A DNA stretch of 64,000 nt from Frateuria hangzhouensis (GTDB lineage: Bacteria > Pseudomonadota > Gammaproteobacteria > Xanthomonadales > Rhodanobacteraceae), in contig NZ_JAPMIU010000011.1 in NCBI RefSeq assembly GCF_026410505.1, forward strand, positions 62,001-126,000, given 5' to 3'. This document shows positions 42,866 to 52,259 of the stretch, one piece after another. Positions within the stretch are counted from its first letter, which is position 1. The number at the start of each line of letters is the position of its first letter. Position numbers and translations under genes: made by a program. Below the pieces are notes generated by a model. The model saw only the letters and a program-made list of their open reading frames with translations. It had not been told where the DNA came from and ran no database searches.

Positions 42866-43024
42866 ATGTCCCAGGGCGACAAATCCTCGTATACCGACAA
42901 GCAGAAGCGCGAGGCTCACCACATCGAAGAGAGCGAGAAGAAGGAAGGCAAGTCGCAGGACACCGCCGAGCGCATCGCGTGGGCGACGGTGAACAAGCAG
43001 GATGGCGGCGGCAAGAAATCCTAG
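42866..43024 (+). CDS. Conserved small hydrophilic protein
   Basis: A 52-residue protein: SYTDKQKREAHHIEESEKKEG and AERIAWATVNKQDGGGKK. I recall this pattern as a widespread small protein often mislabelled plasmid stabilization protein; function unknown. AGGAG lies 9 nt before ATG 42866. Its stop shares CTAG with the convergent lipoprotein gene. Confidence 0.8.
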   Translation: MSQGDKSSYTDKQKREAHHIEESEKKEGKSQDTAERIAWATVNKQDGGGKKS

Positions 43025-43440
43025 TCCAGCGGTCCGGCCCGCCTATGCGCGGGCTGGACGTGTGGCCGATGATCCTCGGCCGTCGGTGGCAGGACCATCT
43101 GCGACATGTCGAAGTGGATCGTCAACACGTGGCCGCCGGCATCGCGCACCGGCCAGGCATGCAGGAACCTCGTGGTCAATCCCGGCAACAGCACGGTTCT
43201 GGTCTGGACGCCCTCGATGCGCGTGTACGCGTGCCCATCGAGCCACGCGAGTTCGGCCATGACGAACACCAATGGACCGCCGCGCACCGGTCCGAAGCGC
43301 ACAGCAGTCTCCGGCTGGCGGCCGTCGCCCGTTGCGTGGGCGGCAAGCGCCACCCCCGGCTCGCGTGGATGGATGGCACAGCCACCCACGAGCATCCATG
43401 CAAGCGCGACGACCACGCGTTCTGCACTGATCCAGTCCAT
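43021..43440 (-). CDS. Small lipoprotein, unknown function
   Basis: A 139-residue protein with a signal peptide and lipobox LVGGC. Mature part includes PLVFVMAELAWLDGHAYTRIEG and ends in a His/Arg/Pro-rich tail. AGGGAGTGAG directly precedes ATG 43440, so the in-frame GTG 43464 was not used. No family is recognised. Confidence 0.7.
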   Translation of the reverse strand: MDWISAERVVVALAWMLVGGCAIHPREPGVALAAHATGDGRQPETAVRFGPVRGGPLVFVMAELAWLDGHAYTRIEGVQTRTVLLPGLTTRFLHAWPVRDAGGHVLTIHFDMSQMVLPPTAEDHRPHVQPAHRRAGPLD

Positions 43441-43505
43441 CTCACTCCCTTTCGACGAACACACGCGAAACCCAGCGGCGCGGCAGTTCCCCCCGCCCCG
43501 TAGCG

Positions 43506-43904
43506 CTAGCTGCCGATGTATTCGTTGCGACGAAAGCGCAGCGCGGACCAGTCGTCGTCGATCGCCACCTGGCGCACGCTATCGAACCCCAGCCCCCGGA
43601 TGACGTCCCAGCCGCTCTCCCGGTTGAATTCGCATGCGTACCGCTTCGACGTCTTCTTGGGATAGGCAAACCACAGCACTGCGTCGCCGCGCGCCTTGGC
43701 CGCCAGGGCCTCCGATACCGCGTCGAGTTCCGCCTGCCGGGTCACGAATGCCAGCGCAAACGAAACGTCCGATGCCTGGCGCAGATCGCGCAACACAGCC
43801 ACGCCCTCGAGCGCACGCAGCTCCGTCTCGAAGCTTGCCGGTGCGTCGAGCACCAGGACGGCGGTCTGTTGTTTGAGGTTGAGCTTGGCGAAAACGGATG
43901 GCAC
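43506..43904 (-). CDS. Conserved hypothetical cytoplasmic protein (DUF3052-like)
   Basis: A 132-residue protein: SVFAKLNLKQQTAVLVLDAP, FALAFVTRQAELDAV, GDAVLWFAYPKKTSKRYACEF and DDDWSALRFRRNEYI. The KLN start and WFAYPK core recall DUF3052-like proteins; function unknown. Start GTG 43904 has GGAG 8 nt upstream. It diverges from a gene behind a Fur-like site. Confidence 0.72.
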   Translation of the reverse strand: MPSVFAKLNLKQQTAVLVLDAPASFETELRALEGVAVLRDLRQASDVSFALAFVTRQAELDAVSEALAAKARGDAVLWFAYPKKTSKRYACEFNRESGWDVIRGLGFDSVRQVAIDDDWSALRFRRNEYIGS

Positions 43905-43985
43905 GGGTTCTCCGGCTGCTTGCGCTGGAATGCAGGCGCCTGGCGAAGGTACTCCATCGAAACGAACCCGACCTGGCCACTTGCA

Positions 43986-44010
43986 GATAATGCGAATAAA
44001 TATCATTATC
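43986..44010. promoter_or_regulatory. Fur-box-like operator
   Basis: GATAATG (43986-43992) and CATTATC (44004-44010) are perfect inverted repeats around GCGAATAAATAT, in an A/T-rich island. The site fits the Fur consensus built from GATAAT hexamers. It lies 43 bp before ATG 44053 of the DUF4405-like gene and 82 bp from the divergent gene start, so it may control either. An in-frame ATG at 43990 lies inside this site and was rejected as the start. Confidence 0.6.
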
Positions 44011-44052
44011 GAAGGCTCGGCACGACACGGAAGCACTCCCTTGGGCAACTTC

Positions 44053-44568
44053 ATGCACCGCTACGGCACGCCGCTCACCGCGGGGCTGTTCCTGGTCTCC
44101 ACCGTCTCCGGCGTCGCACTCTTCTTCCATTGGGCGCCGCGCACGTTCCACGCCATGCACGAATGGCTCAGCCTCCTGCTGCTGGCGCCCTTCGCCCTGC
44201 ACCTGTGGAAGAACTGGAAGCCGTTGCTGGCCTACGCCAGGCGCAAAACCCTGCTGATTCCCCTGCTGTTGTGCGTGATCGGCGCGGTGCCGTTCGCGCT
44301 GACCGCCGGCAAGGGCCGAGGCGGCAGTCCCTCGTCGCAGACCGTGGCGCTGATGACCCGGGCCAGCCTGGCCGAGCTCGCCCCGATGCTCGGCGCGACT
44401 CCCCGGGTGCTGCTGCAGCAGTTGCAAGCGCGAGGCTACAAGGCCACATCCGTGGATCAGACGATCACGGCCATCGCCGCCGCCTCGTCGGTGCGGGCGA
44501 CCGAAGTGCTTTATTCGATGACCGCGCCTGCCTCTGCGTCCGACAGCAAGGCGTCCGGACGCAACTGA
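44053..44568 (+). CDS. DUF4405-like inner-membrane protein
   Basis: About 171 residues. Two to three membrane segments (FLVSTVSGVALFFHW, HEWLSLLLLAPFALHLWKNW, LLIPLLLCVIGAVPFAL) carry several His at helix ends, like small heme-binding membrane proteins of the DUF4405 type. The C-terminal soluble part (MTRASLAELAPMLGATPRVLLQQL) resembles a DNA-uptake or repeat helix pair. The upstream Fur-like site suggests iron-responsive expression. Confidence 0.65.
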   Translation: MHRYGTPLTAGLFLVSTVSGVALFFHWAPRTFHAMHEWLSLLLLAPFALHLWKNWKPLLAYARRKTLLIPLLLCVIGAVPFALTAGKGRGGSPSSQTVALMTRASLAELAPMLGATPRVLLQQLQARGYKATSVDQTITAIAAASSVRATEVLYSMTAPASASDSKASGRN

Positions 44569-44622
44569 CGCGCCGTGCCGCGCTGTTCATGGCGTGCGGC
44601 GCCAGGACGGCGGCGCGAATGC

Positions 44623-45411
44623 CTAGCGGCCGGGCGCCCGGCCCGCGGTAAGCGGCATGGTGGCCGCCAGATCGATCTTCGACATCGACACGGCTGCCTC
44701 CATCGCCAGGCGCAGCGCCAGGCCCGGTTCCAGCACCGGCTTGGCGGCCACGATGACTTCCTGCACCGACAGGCTCACTGCCACCGGCCAATGGCCGGGA
44801 TCGGCGCAGTACCGCGCGAGGATCGGCTGGAGCTCCGGCCACCAGCGCGTGACGTAGCGGACGGGCGTATCGTGCGGCCGGTGCTGCTCGGGCAGGCGCG
44901 GGATGCCGAAAGCCGGCGTGCCCACCGCGCCGGCCACGTATTCGAAGATCTCGTCCATGTCCGGCAGGTCGTTGCAGCCTGCCGGCTGCGCGCCGCCGGC
45001 GGCGACGCCCCAGACCGAATAGCGCGCATGCACCAGCAGACGGTTGAGCTCATCGCCAAAGAACAGGATGCCGCCCTCGGCGGTTTCGACGCGCACCAGC
45101 GCGGCCGCCCCGTCCAACCCCTGCGAAACCGCCGCCGCCCGCGTGGCCGCCTGGCAGGCGTAGCCGGCGAGCCCGCCGAGCGCACACAGCAGCGATTCGA
45201 CGTGGATGCCCTGCCCGGTCTTCATCGCATCCATGAGCCGCCGCGTGACGGCCTTGGCGGCGACCTTCGCTCCGATCAGCGGATCGGCGCCGCTTTCCTC
45301 GGCAATGACGCGCAGCAGGGCTTCTTCCGCCGGATCGGCAGCTTTCGGCGCGACGGGCGCGGCTGCCTGCGGGCTACCGCTTCTGAACCTGGCGAAGAGC
45401 TTGCCGATCAT
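44623..45411 (-). CDS. Conserved hypothetical cytoplasmic protein
   Basis: A 262-residue protein with a Pro/Ala-rich N-terminus and an alpha/beta body including GIHVESLLCALGGLAGYACQAATRA and GGILFFGDELNRLLV. No motif ties it to a known family or reaction. Codon use and a simple start (ATG 45411) make it a credible gene. It lies upstream of no obvious partner. Confidence 0.7.
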   Translation of the reverse strand: MIGKLFARFRSGSPQAAAPVAPKAADPAEEALLRVIAEESGADPLIGAKVAAKAVTRRLMDAMKTGQGIHVESLLCALGGLAGYACQAATRAAAVSQGLDGAAALVRVETAEGGILFFGDELNRLLVHARYSVWGVAAGGAQPAGCNDLPDMDEIFEYVAGAVGTPAFGIPRLPEQHRPHDTPVRYVTRWWPELQPILARYCADPGHWPVAVSLSVQEVIVAAKPVLEPGLALRLAMEAAVSMSKIDLAATMPLTAGRAPGR

Positions 45412-45437
45412 CGGCGTCCCTGCGGGGGCCGGGCAAC

Positions 45438-45467
45438 CGAAGGGGCGGGTCCCGGCCCGCCCCTTCG
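45438..45467 (-). terminator. Hairpin after the ompH-like gene
   Basis: CGAAGGGGCGGG (45438-45449), loop TCCCGG, CCCGCCCCTTCG (45456-45467), a perfect 12-bp stem 42 nt past the ompH-like stop. No U tract. Confidence 0.55.
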
Positions 45468-45509
45468 ACTACCGCCTGCCTGGTGATGCCGCGGCATCGA
45501 CCGGCGTGC

Positions 45510-46106
45510 TTACTTGCCCGAATTGCTGGGCAGCGGCTCCAGGTTGAAGCTGATCGTGGTGACCTTGCCATCCAGGCCCTTGATCACATCGGGCGTCAGG
45601 TCGTTGGTCATGTTGCCGCCCAAGACGGAATCGCGGTCCAGCAGCAGGCCGCAATGGTGGCTCTTGTAGGTGCTGGCGACGAGCGGCTCGGCATCCTGGC
45701 CGATGCGCTGCATCGCCTTGGTACGGGTCAACTGGATGCGCTGGTTGAGCTCGCCGGCCTGGCCCTGATACGTCTGCACGCGCTTCTGCAGGGCTTCGCC
45801 CTGCTGCTTGCGCTGCGCCTCGCTCAACGATTCGGCCTTCTGCTGGAAGCTCTTCAGGTCGGTATCGAGCGGCTTGCGCTGGTTGTCCAGCTGCGTGCGC
45901 GCCTGCTGCGCCAACTGGCCCAACCGCTGGCTCGCCGCCTGGCCCACCTTGGACTGTGCGAAGACCGCCTCGCGCGAAAGCAGGCACACACCCGGCACGG
46001 CGTTGCCGCCGAGGCTCTCCGCGGCTTGCGCGGCGGACATCGGGACGATGGAAAGGCCGGCCGCGGCGACCAGCGAAGCGACGAGCAGCGAACGATGCAG
46101 ATTCAT
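45510..46106 (-). CDS. OmpH/Skp-like periplasmic chaperone
   Basis: A 198-residue protein with a signal peptide (cleavage after AAQAA) and a long charged helical coiled coil (about 60-130; QQARTQLDNQRKPLDTDLKS, QQKAESLSEAQRKQQGEAL), the tentacle pattern of Skp/OmpH. VAASTYK-like and DLTPDVIKGLDGK segments form the C-terminal part. Skp holds unfolded outer-membrane proteins. It lies away from bamA, so it is probably a second, accessory paralogue. Confidence 0.8.
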   Translation of the reverse strand: MNLHRSLLVASLVAAAGLSIVPMSAAQAAESLGGNAVPGVCLLSREAVFAQSKVGQAASQRLGQLAQQARTQLDNQRKPLDTDLKSFQQKAESLSEAQRKQQGEALQKRVQTYQGQAGELNQRIQLTRTKAMQRIGQDAEPLVASTYKSHHCGLLLDRDSVLGGNMTNDLTPDVIKGLDGKVTTISFNLEPLPSNSGK

Positions 46107-46357
46107 GTCGTGGAAATCCTGTCTTGGCTGATGCACATGGTCCGTGGACCCCGGCGGCGGGCCGTCGGTTCCCCAGCATAACCAATCCTTGCCCGCGCCA
46201 CGCGCAACTCGCGAATGATCGCTACCAGGTAGCCGGCGGCCACAAGCGCGCGCCGTTGGCGCAGACCACAGAAGAGGCATCGGCGGCTACCGTGGACGAA
46301 AACCACAGGGAAACCCAGGCACGCCGGGGCTCCGGAAGACATCGTGGAGCGATCGAG

Positions 46358-46837
46358 TCAGTCCGGCTTGGCTCCCTCGGCCTCATGCACGGTGTCTATG
46401 CCAGCCTTGCCGGCCGGCCTGAACCGGCGACTGAACAGCCCCAATACATACGCGACGCCGTACACGCATGCCCACCAGGCCAGGCGCATTTCGATCACCG
46501 GCAACACTTCGGCTTTTTTCGCCTGAAAGACGGAAAGCCAAGGCACCGGCATGGGCAGGGCACTGGCACCGGAATCGACAACGGGCGTCACGACAGTGAA
46601 CACAACGAAGAGCGGAATGCCCGCCCACAGCGCCCGCCGGGGAGACCAACGGCTCTGTACGCCGGCATAGGCGGCAACCAGTGGAGTCGCCACCCATTCC
46701 AGGCCCAGGTACGCAACGATCAATAGCCCAAAGCCGAGAACGACCGTGACGACCTGCAGCATTTTCCCCAGCACCAGGCACATGACGGCATAGCCGAAAA
46801 TCGCCTTGTAGAGGGTCTTCAGCCGTGGCCTATCCAT
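46358..46837 (-). CDS. Inner-membrane protein, unknown family
   Basis: A 159-residue protein with about four hydrophobic segments (14-50, 70-92, 118-136) and a charged C-terminal tail. No family motif is recognised. Amino-acid composition is typical of a real membrane protein. It lies after the ABC transporter on the same strand group but 74 nt from it, in separate orientation of context. Confidence 0.6.
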   Translation of the reverse strand: MDRPRLKTLYKAIFGYAVMCLVLGKMLQVVTVVLGFGLLIVAYLGLEWVATPLVAAYAGVQSRWSPRRALWAGIPLFVVFTVVTPVVDSGASALPMPVPWLSVFQAKKAEVLPVIEMRLAWWACVYGVAYVLGLFSRRFRPAGKAGIDTVHEAEGAKPD

Positions 46838-46910
46838 GGAGCCGCCCTGGTTCGATCATCGGCAGGTGAGCCGAGTCCCGCATTATGGGGTGTTCGGCAG
46901 CCCGCCGGCG

Positions 46911-47672
46911 TCAGCTCTTGAGCTTGTACCCGGTGCGAAAGATCCATCCGATGGTGACCAAACAGGCGACGAGGAAACCGGTGATGGCCGCCAGGCTGGC
47001 GCCGACGCCGACGTCCGCCAGGTCGTAGAAGCTCCAGCGGAAGCCGCTGACGAGGTAGACCACCGGGTTGAGCAGGGTGATCTTCTGCCACAGCGGCGGC
47101 AGCATGTGGATGGAGTAGAAGCTGACGCCGAGGAAGGTCAGCGGCGTGATCACCAGCATCGGGATCACCTGCAGCTTCTCGAAATTGTCCGCCCAGATGC
47201 CGATGATGAAGCCGAACAGGCTGAAGGTGATCGCCGTCAGCAGCAGGAACGCGGCCATCAGGAGCGGATGGGCGATGTGGTAGTCCACGAACAGGCGCGC
47301 GGTGGCCAGGATGATCACCCCGACGATCACCGACTTGGTCGCCGCCGCCCCCACGTAGCCGGCGATGATCTCCACGAACGACACCGGCGCGGAATGGATC
47401 TCGTAGATGGTGCCGGTGAACTTGGGGAAGTAGATGCCGAACGAGGCGTTGGACACGCTCTGCATCAGCAGCGACAGCATGATCAGGCCCGGGATGATGA
47501 ACGCGCCGTAGCTGACGCCCTCGACCGAGGTGATGCGCGAGCCGATGGCCGAGCCGAACACCACGAAGTAGAGCGAGGTCGAGAGCACCGGCGAGGCGAT
47601 CGACTGCATCAGCGTGCGCCGCGTGCGGGCCATCTCGAAGTTGTAGATGGCGCGGATGGCATACCAGTTCAT
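46911..47672 (-). CDS. ABC-2 type transporter permease
   Basis: A 253-residue permease with six membrane segments; [31 protein letters not shown] and the region before the last helix, [19 protein letters not shown], are typical ABC-2 features of the YadH/NodJ type. ATG 47672 overlaps the ATPase stop by one base (TGATG), so both are coupled. Substrate unknown; exporter direction is expected for this class. Confidence 0.9.
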   Translation of the reverse strand: MNWYAIRAIYNFEMARTRRTLMQSIASPVLSTSLYFVVFGSAIGSRITSVEGVSYGAFIIPGLIMLSLLMQSVSNASFGIYFPKFTGTIYEIHSAPVSFVEIIAGYVGAAATKSVIVGVIILATARLFVDYHIAHPLLMAAFLLLTAITFSLFGFIIGIWADNFEKLQVIPMLVITPLTFLGVSFYSIHMLPPLWQKITLLNPVVYLVSGFRWSFYDLADVGVGASLAAITGFLVACLVTIGWIFRTGYKLKS

Positions 47673-48634
47673 CAGCGGCTCCTCACCAGGTCGACGAAGA
47701 TTTCTTCCAGCGTGTTCTGGCGCGTGCTGATGTCGCGGAAGCGGATGCCCGCCGCGGCCAGGTCGCCAAGCAAGGCGGTGATGCCGGTGTGCTCGGCCTG
47801 GGTGTCGTAGGTGTAGGTCAGTTCGCTGCCGTCGGCGGACAACGCCAGCGCATGGGCCGAGAGCGACGGCGGAATCGCCGCCAGTGGATCGTGCAATTGC
47901 AGGGTGAGCTCCTTCTTGCCCAACTTGTGCATGAGCGTGGCGGTCTGTTCCACCAGGATCAGCTCGCCCTTGTTGATCACGCCCACGCGATCGGCCATGT
48001 CTTCGGCCTCCTCGATGTAGTGCGTGGTCAGGATGATGGTGACGCCGCTGTCGCGCAGCCGCCGCACCAGGTTCCACATGTCGCGCCGCAGTGCCACATC
48101 GACGCCGGCGGTGGGCTCGTCCAGGAACAAGACGTTCGGCTCGTGCGCCAGCGCCTTGGCGATCATCACGCGGCGCTTCATGCCGCCGGAGAGGGTCAGG
48201 ATCTTGTTGTCCCGCTTGTCCCACAGCGAAAGGTCACGCAACACCTGCTCGATGTGCGCCGGCTTGGGAGGCAGGCCGAACAGGCCGCGGCTGAAGCTGG
48301 CGGTATTCCACACCGTCTCGAAGGCGTCGGTGGTCAGCTCCTGCGGCACCAGGCCGATGCGCGAGCGGGTGGCGCGGAAATCGCGCACCACGTCGTGGCC
48401 GTCCACCGTGATCGAGCCGTTGCCGGGGTTGACGATGCCGCAGATGATGCTGATCAGCGTGGTCTTGCCCGCGCCGTTGGGGCCTAGCAGCGCGAAGATC
48501 TCGCCGCGACGGATGCTCAGATCGATCGGCTTGAGCGCCTGGAAGCCGGAGCCGTAGGTCTTGTCCACGCCTTTGACGACGATGATCGGATCGGCCGTCA
48601 CAGGCGCGGACGCCTCGGTATGCAGCAGGGTCAT
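47672..48634 (-). CDS. ABC transporter ATP-binding protein (ABC-2 exporter)
   Basis: A 320-residue ATPase with Walker [14 protein letters not shown]-loop VPQE, signature LSGGMKRR, Walker [13 protein letters not shown] and switch His in [10 protein letters not shown]. The C-terminal extension after residue 240 is the DUF4162-like domain of YadG-type ATPases. Start ATG 48634 has GGCGGGG upstream. It pairs with the downstream permease. Confidence 0.93.
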   Translation of the reverse strand: MTLLHTEASAPVTADPIIVVKGVDKTYGSGFQALKPIDLSIRRGEIFALLGPNGAGKTTLISIICGIVNPGNGSITVDGHDVVRDFRATRSRIGLVPQELTTDAFETVWNTASFSRGLFGLPPKPAHIEQVLRDLSLWDKRDNKILTLSGGMKRRVMIAKALAHEPNVLFLDEPTAGVDVALRRDMWNLVRRLRDSGVTIILTTHYIEEAEDMADRVGVINKGELILVEQTATLMHKLGKKELTLQLHDPLAAIPPSLSAHALALSADGSELTYTYDTQAEHTGITALLGDLAAAGIRFRDISTRQNTLEEIFVDLVRSR

Positions 48635-48839
48635 CGGCGGACACCCCGCCGCGTTGCGCGATGCGTGCTCATGGCGTTCCTTTGGGGATGGGGAGCGATA
48701 TCGTCCGCGGAGGCCCGCGTCGTCGGGGCATCCTAACGCGAGCTGTCGGTCGATGCAGTCCGGGCACCCGCAAAACGCCCGCCAGGCAAGCACGGCATGC
48801 GTGAAGCGGCCCGCGAGAGCCGGTCTTGGCCGGCCCGAG

Positions 48840-49778
48840 CTACGGACGATCGAAGCGCCTGAACCAGGCGACCGCATCGCCGTCCCGTTCCGCGGCACGA
48901 CCGGTCAGGACGTGGTTCGCACCGTGGAATATCTTCAGTTCGTAGGGGTTGCCCGCCCGCATGAGGGCGCGGGCCATATCCAGCGCCTGGGTCGGCGGTA
49001 CGGTTTGATCGTCCGCGCCATGCATGATCAGCACCGGCGCGTCGATGCGGTCGGCCCATCGCACCGGCGAGCGGGTCTCGACGATGCGTGCTTCCTCGCG
49101 GCCGAACTGCGGCCAGATGTTCGGAGCAAGGCTGCGACCGGGCGTGCCCGGGCCGATCAGGATCGAAAAATCCGCTGTCAGGCCATATACGGCGATGGCG
49201 CGCGCCGGGAAATGGCGACGCGCGGCGATCATGCTCATGATGGCACCGCGCGATTCGCCGTAAAGGAACAGGCGATCGGTATCGGCGTAGCCCAGCTCCT
49301 TCAGCACCGGCACGATATTGAAGATGTCATCGACGTCGGCGCCGCCCATCTCGTCATGGCCGGGCGCGCCGCCGCTGCCGCGAAGCATCGGCGCGATCAC
49401 CAGGTACCCCTGCCCGGCCAGCCGGTGCGCCGGCATCAGAAACTCCGGCGAAAAATCATCGCGGACGTAACTGCCGCGGTTGAAAACGATCACGGGCAGC
49501 TTTTGCCCCTCGGGCACCGAACGTGGGCGATACAGGTACGCGTAGACCCGCAGGCCATCGCTGCTGTAGGTGACCCGTTCCATCACGAAGCGGGGGTCGT
49601 CCCGGGCCTCTCGGTAGGACTCGACGGTGGGCGCGTAGTGCTCGATGTGTTTGTAGTCGGCATAGCGTGGCAAGGTCACCGGCGCGAATTGCAGGCGTTC
49701 GGTCGACGCCGCGCGGGCCCGGTCGCCGGGCAGCAGCGCCAGCAACAGCAAGGTGATGAGCCCGATGCGGTATGCCAT
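48840..49778 (-). CDS. Secreted S9-like alpha/beta hydrolase
   Basis: A 312-residue hydrolase with a signal peptide ([23 protein letters not shown]). The triad is visible: Ser in LYGESRGA, Asp in [13 protein letters not shown] and His in HGANHVL. The [15 protein letters not shown] segment before the nucleophile is usual in prolyl-oligopeptidase-like (S9) hydrolases. It could act as a periplasmic peptidase or esterase. GGAG precedes ATG 49778. Confidence 0.86.
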   Translation of the reverse strand: MAYRIGLITLLLLALLPGDRARAASTERLQFAPVTLPRYADYKHIEHYAPTVESYREARDDPRFVMERVTYSSDGLRVYAYLYRPRSVPEGQKLPVIVFNRGSYVRDDFSPEFLMPAHRLAGQGYLVIAPMLRGSGGAPGHDEMGGADVDDIFNIVPVLKELGYADTDRLFLYGESRGAIMSMIAARRHFPARAIAVYGLTADFSILIGPGTPGRSLAPNIWPQFGREEARIVETRSPVRWADRIDAPVLIMHGADDQTVPPTQALDMARALMRAGNPYELKIFHGANHVLTGRAAERDGDAVAWFRRFDRP

Positions 49779-49969
49779 GGTTCGCTCCGACAGCGTGCGG
49801 GCAGGCCTCGGCGCCACATGGCTCCGGCCGTGTCTGATCTTTTAGGCTCAACCGTCGGGCGTCGCCATGCGCCGTTCGTCATGCATCGCCGTGGGTTGCG
49901 GCGCCCCCCCCCAACTTTCGCCCAATTTGATGCCCGCTGGACCCCGACCGGCTCGCCCCCGCTGCCTTC

Positions 49970-50860
49970 CTATTGCGCCAGCAACCGCTTCACTTCGGCG
50001 TCTTTCTCCGCCCACAGCGCATTGACCCATGCCTGGAAGCGCTCCCGGAAGGCCGGGTCGTTCTCGTAGTCGCCGCGCAGCCCCGAGCCGATGGCGCGCT
50101 GGCGGACATGCACGCGGATGTCGCGGATGCGTCCGGCGATGAGATCCATGAGGGACCCGGCGTCCTGCGCATAGACGATGGTGACATCGAGGATGGCGTG
50201 CAGGCCCTCGCCCATCGCGTCGAGCACGAACGCGACGCCACCGGCCTTGGGCCGCAGCAGGTGGCGATACGGCGAACCCTGCGCGTCGTGCTTGGCGCGG
50301 GTGAAACGCGTGCCCTCCACGAAGTTCATCACCGACACCGGCAGGTGGCGGAACTTTTCGCAGGCGCGGCGGGTGGTTTCACGGTCCTTGCCGGCAAGTT
50401 CCGGGCGCTTCGCCAGCGCCTCGCGGGAGTGCCGCTTCATGAAGGGAAAATCCAGCGCCCACCAGGCCGGGCCAAGCAACGGCACCCAGATCAGCTGGCT
50501 CTTGAGGAAAAAGCGCAGGAACGGGATGCGCCGGTTGAAGATCTTCTGCAGCACCGGAATGTCGACCCAGCTCTGGTGGTTGCAAAGCACCAGATAGTTG
50601 CCGTCGCGCTCGAGCCCCTCCACTCCCTCGATGTGCCAGCGGGTGCGGGTGAACAGGTCGAACAACGCGCTGTTGACCCCGATCCAGCTCTCCGCGATCG
50701 CCACCAGCGCGCGCGACAGCACCACGCGCGCGCCGTGCAACGGCAGCAACAGCTTCACGAGGGTGAGCGCGAACAGCACCACCACGTGCAGCACGGTGTT
50801 GACGATCAGCAGCAGGATGGCGAGCGGAACGCGCAGCAGCGCCGGAATCGAAGCGAACAT
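49970..50860 (-). CDS. YihG-like lysophospholipid acyltransferase
   Basis: A 296-residue membrane-bound acyltransferase of the PlsC superfamily. An N-terminal hydrophobic helix pair is followed by the catalytic CNHQSWVDIPVL (H-x-x-x-x-D) and FVEGTRFT; RRIPFLRFFLKSQLIWVPLLG is also typical of YihG/YkgC acyltransferases. It probably acylates the sn-2 position of lysophosphatidate-type lipids. ATG 50860 is preferred to TTG 50866; no clear ribosome site. Confidence 0.88.
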   Translation of the reverse strand: MFASIPALLRVPLAILLLIVNTVLHVVVLFALTLVKLLLPLHGARVVLSRALVAIAESWIGVNSALFDLFTRTRWHIEGVEGLERDGNYLVLCNHQSWVDIPVLQKIFNRRIPFLRFFLKSQLIWVPLLGPAWWALDFPFMKRHSREALAKRPELAGKDRETTRRACEKFRHLPVSVMNFVEGTRFTRAKHDAQGSPYRHLLRPKAGGVAFVLDAMGEGLHAILDVTIVYAQDAGSLMDLIAGRIRDIRVHVRQRAIGSGLRGDYENDPAFRERFQAWVNALWAEKDAEVKRLLAQ

Positions 50861-50968
50861 GGACAAGGGGGCCGTCGTGGGGAGGCCGCAGCGTAGCGCG
50901 TGGACGCGAACGCCGCTTGACGAGCGTCAGCCATACGCAGAAGTGGCGGTGCGGCTGTCCCGCGCCGA

Positions 50969-52018
50969 TCAGGCAGCGGTCGGTCCGGTCTGGCTGCCAC
51001 GCGGCTTCACCATGCCGTGCTTGCGCAACAACGCACGCATCTGGTGATAGCTGAGGCCAAGCAGGGATGCGGCTTCGGCCTGGCTGTAGCGGGCCTGCGC
51101 AAGCGCGCGCCTGAGCAGGTCGACTTCGAGGCGGGCCGTTTCCGACTTCAGGTCGCAAGGGAGAGGGGCCGGTCTTTCAGGCGGCGCCACTGCGGGATCG
51201 CCGGGCTCGACCTCGACGGGCGGCCGGTAGGCGGAGGCGAAGGGATCGAACACGATGGCGTCGACCGGTTCGTCTACAACGCTGCGATGGACCGATCGCT
51301 CGACCGCATTTTTCAGTTCGCGCACGTTGCCCGGCCACGGGTAGCGGATCAACGCCGCACTGGCCGCCTCGGTGAAGCCGGCGAACAGTTCCCTGCCGAG
51401 CTCGCGACTGATGTCGAGGGCGAAGTGCTCGGCCAATTGCATGATGTCGCCCGTGCGCGCCCGCAACGGGGGCACGGTCAATACGTCGAAAGCCAGCCGG
51501 TCGAGCAGGTCCGCACGAAACTGCCCGGCACGCACCGCTGCCGGCATGTCCCCGTTGGTGGCCCCGACAATGCGCACGTCCACCGTCAACGTCTCGCTGC
51601 CGCCGACCCGTTCGAACTGGCCATACTCGACGGCGCGCAGGATCTTCTCCTGCACGCGCATGGAGACCGTGGCCAGTTCGTCGAGAAACAGCGTGCCACC
51701 GTGAGCCTGCTCGAAACGGCCGATGTGGCGGCGGGTGGCGCCCGTGAAGGCTCCCGCCTCATGGCCGAACAACTCGGTTTCGAGCAATGCCTCGGTCAGC
51801 GTCGCGCAGTTGAGCTTGACCAGCGGCGCTTCCCAGCGCGGCGACAGGTAGTGCAGTCGCGCGGCAATCAGCTCCTTGCCGGTACCGCGCTCGCCGATGA
51901 CCAGCACGGGCTTGTTGACGGCGGCCACTCGCGAGGCATGCTCGAGCAGATCCAGGAACGCCGGCGACTCGCCCAGCATGGTCGTGGCCTGGCTGTCGAA
52001 GGACGCTGGATCTGGCAT
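50969..52018 (-). CDS. pspF: PspF, sigma-54 activator of the phage-shock operon
   Basis: A 349-residue AAA+ activator without an N-terminal receiver or sensing domain, as in PspF. Walker A GERGTGKE, the sigma-54-contacting EAGAFTGATRR loop, GGTLFLDELATVSMRVQEK (Walker B), the arginine-finger region RADLLDRLAFDV, and a C-terminal Fis-type helix-turn-helix (YSQAEAASLLGLSYHQMRALLRKHG) are present. It diverges from pspA; two PspF-like sites lie in between at 52090-52123, so it may repress its own promoter while activating pspA. Confidence 0.93.
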   Translation of the reverse strand: MPDPASFDSQATTMLGESPAFLDLLEHASRVAAVNKPVLVIGERGTGKELIAARLHYLSPRWEAPLVKLNCATLTEALLETELFGHEAGAFTGATRRHIGRFEQAHGGTLFLDELATVSMRVQEKILRAVEYGQFERVGGSETLTVDVRIVGATNGDMPAAVRAGQFRADLLDRLAFDVLTVPPLRARTGDIMQLAEHFALDISRELGRELFAGFTEAASAALIRYPWPGNVRELKNAVERSVHRSVVDEPVDAIVFDPFASAYRPPVEVEPGDPAVAPPERPAPLPCDLKSETARLEVDLLRRALAQARYSQAEAASLLGLSYHQMRALLRKHGMVKPRGSQTGPTAA

Positions 52019-52089
52019 GGGGGCGCACTTGGATTCGGCACAGCGGCCGGAGAGAGATGCCTACGGCGAGAGCTGCATTGACTCGATCT

Positions 52090-52123
52090 TAGTGTATTTC
52101 ACCAAATGTCAGTGAATTTCACT
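52090..52123. promoter_or_regulatory. Two PspF upstream activating sequences
   Basis: TAGTGTATTTCACCAAAT (52090-52107) closely matches the E. coli PspF site TAGTGTAATTCGCTAACT as I recall it. The second site, AGTGAATTTCACT (52111-52123), is a near-perfect palindrome. The two are 20 bp apart, two helical turns, and about 90 bp upstream of the sigma-54 promoter, as expected for an enhancer. Confidence 0.75.
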
Positions 52124-52201
52124 CAATAGAACGGGCCGCCATTAGACGGCTGAACGCCGTGTATTCTAGCGTATTCAATGACTTGACTCATGGAATCGCG
52201 C

Positions 52202-52218
52202 TTGGCACGCCATCTGCT
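52202..52218 (+). promoter_or_regulatory. Sigma-54 promoter of pspA
   Basis: TTGGCACG-CCAT-CTGCT: the -24 GG (52204-52205) and -12 GC (52216-52217) are exactly 10 bp apart, matching YTGGCACG-N4-TTGCW except for one base in the -12 box. It lies about 42 bp before the pspA ATG. Confidence 0.9.
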
Positions 52219-52259
52219 TTATGGACTTCGTGGCCCTTCACTCACGAGGTAAAGCAGAC

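Noticed and set aside
43696-44052. Longer starts for the DUF4405-like protein (43696 or 43990)
   Set aside because: 43990 lies inside the Fur-like operator and 43696 overlaps the divergent gene; the membrane protein begins naturally at 44053.
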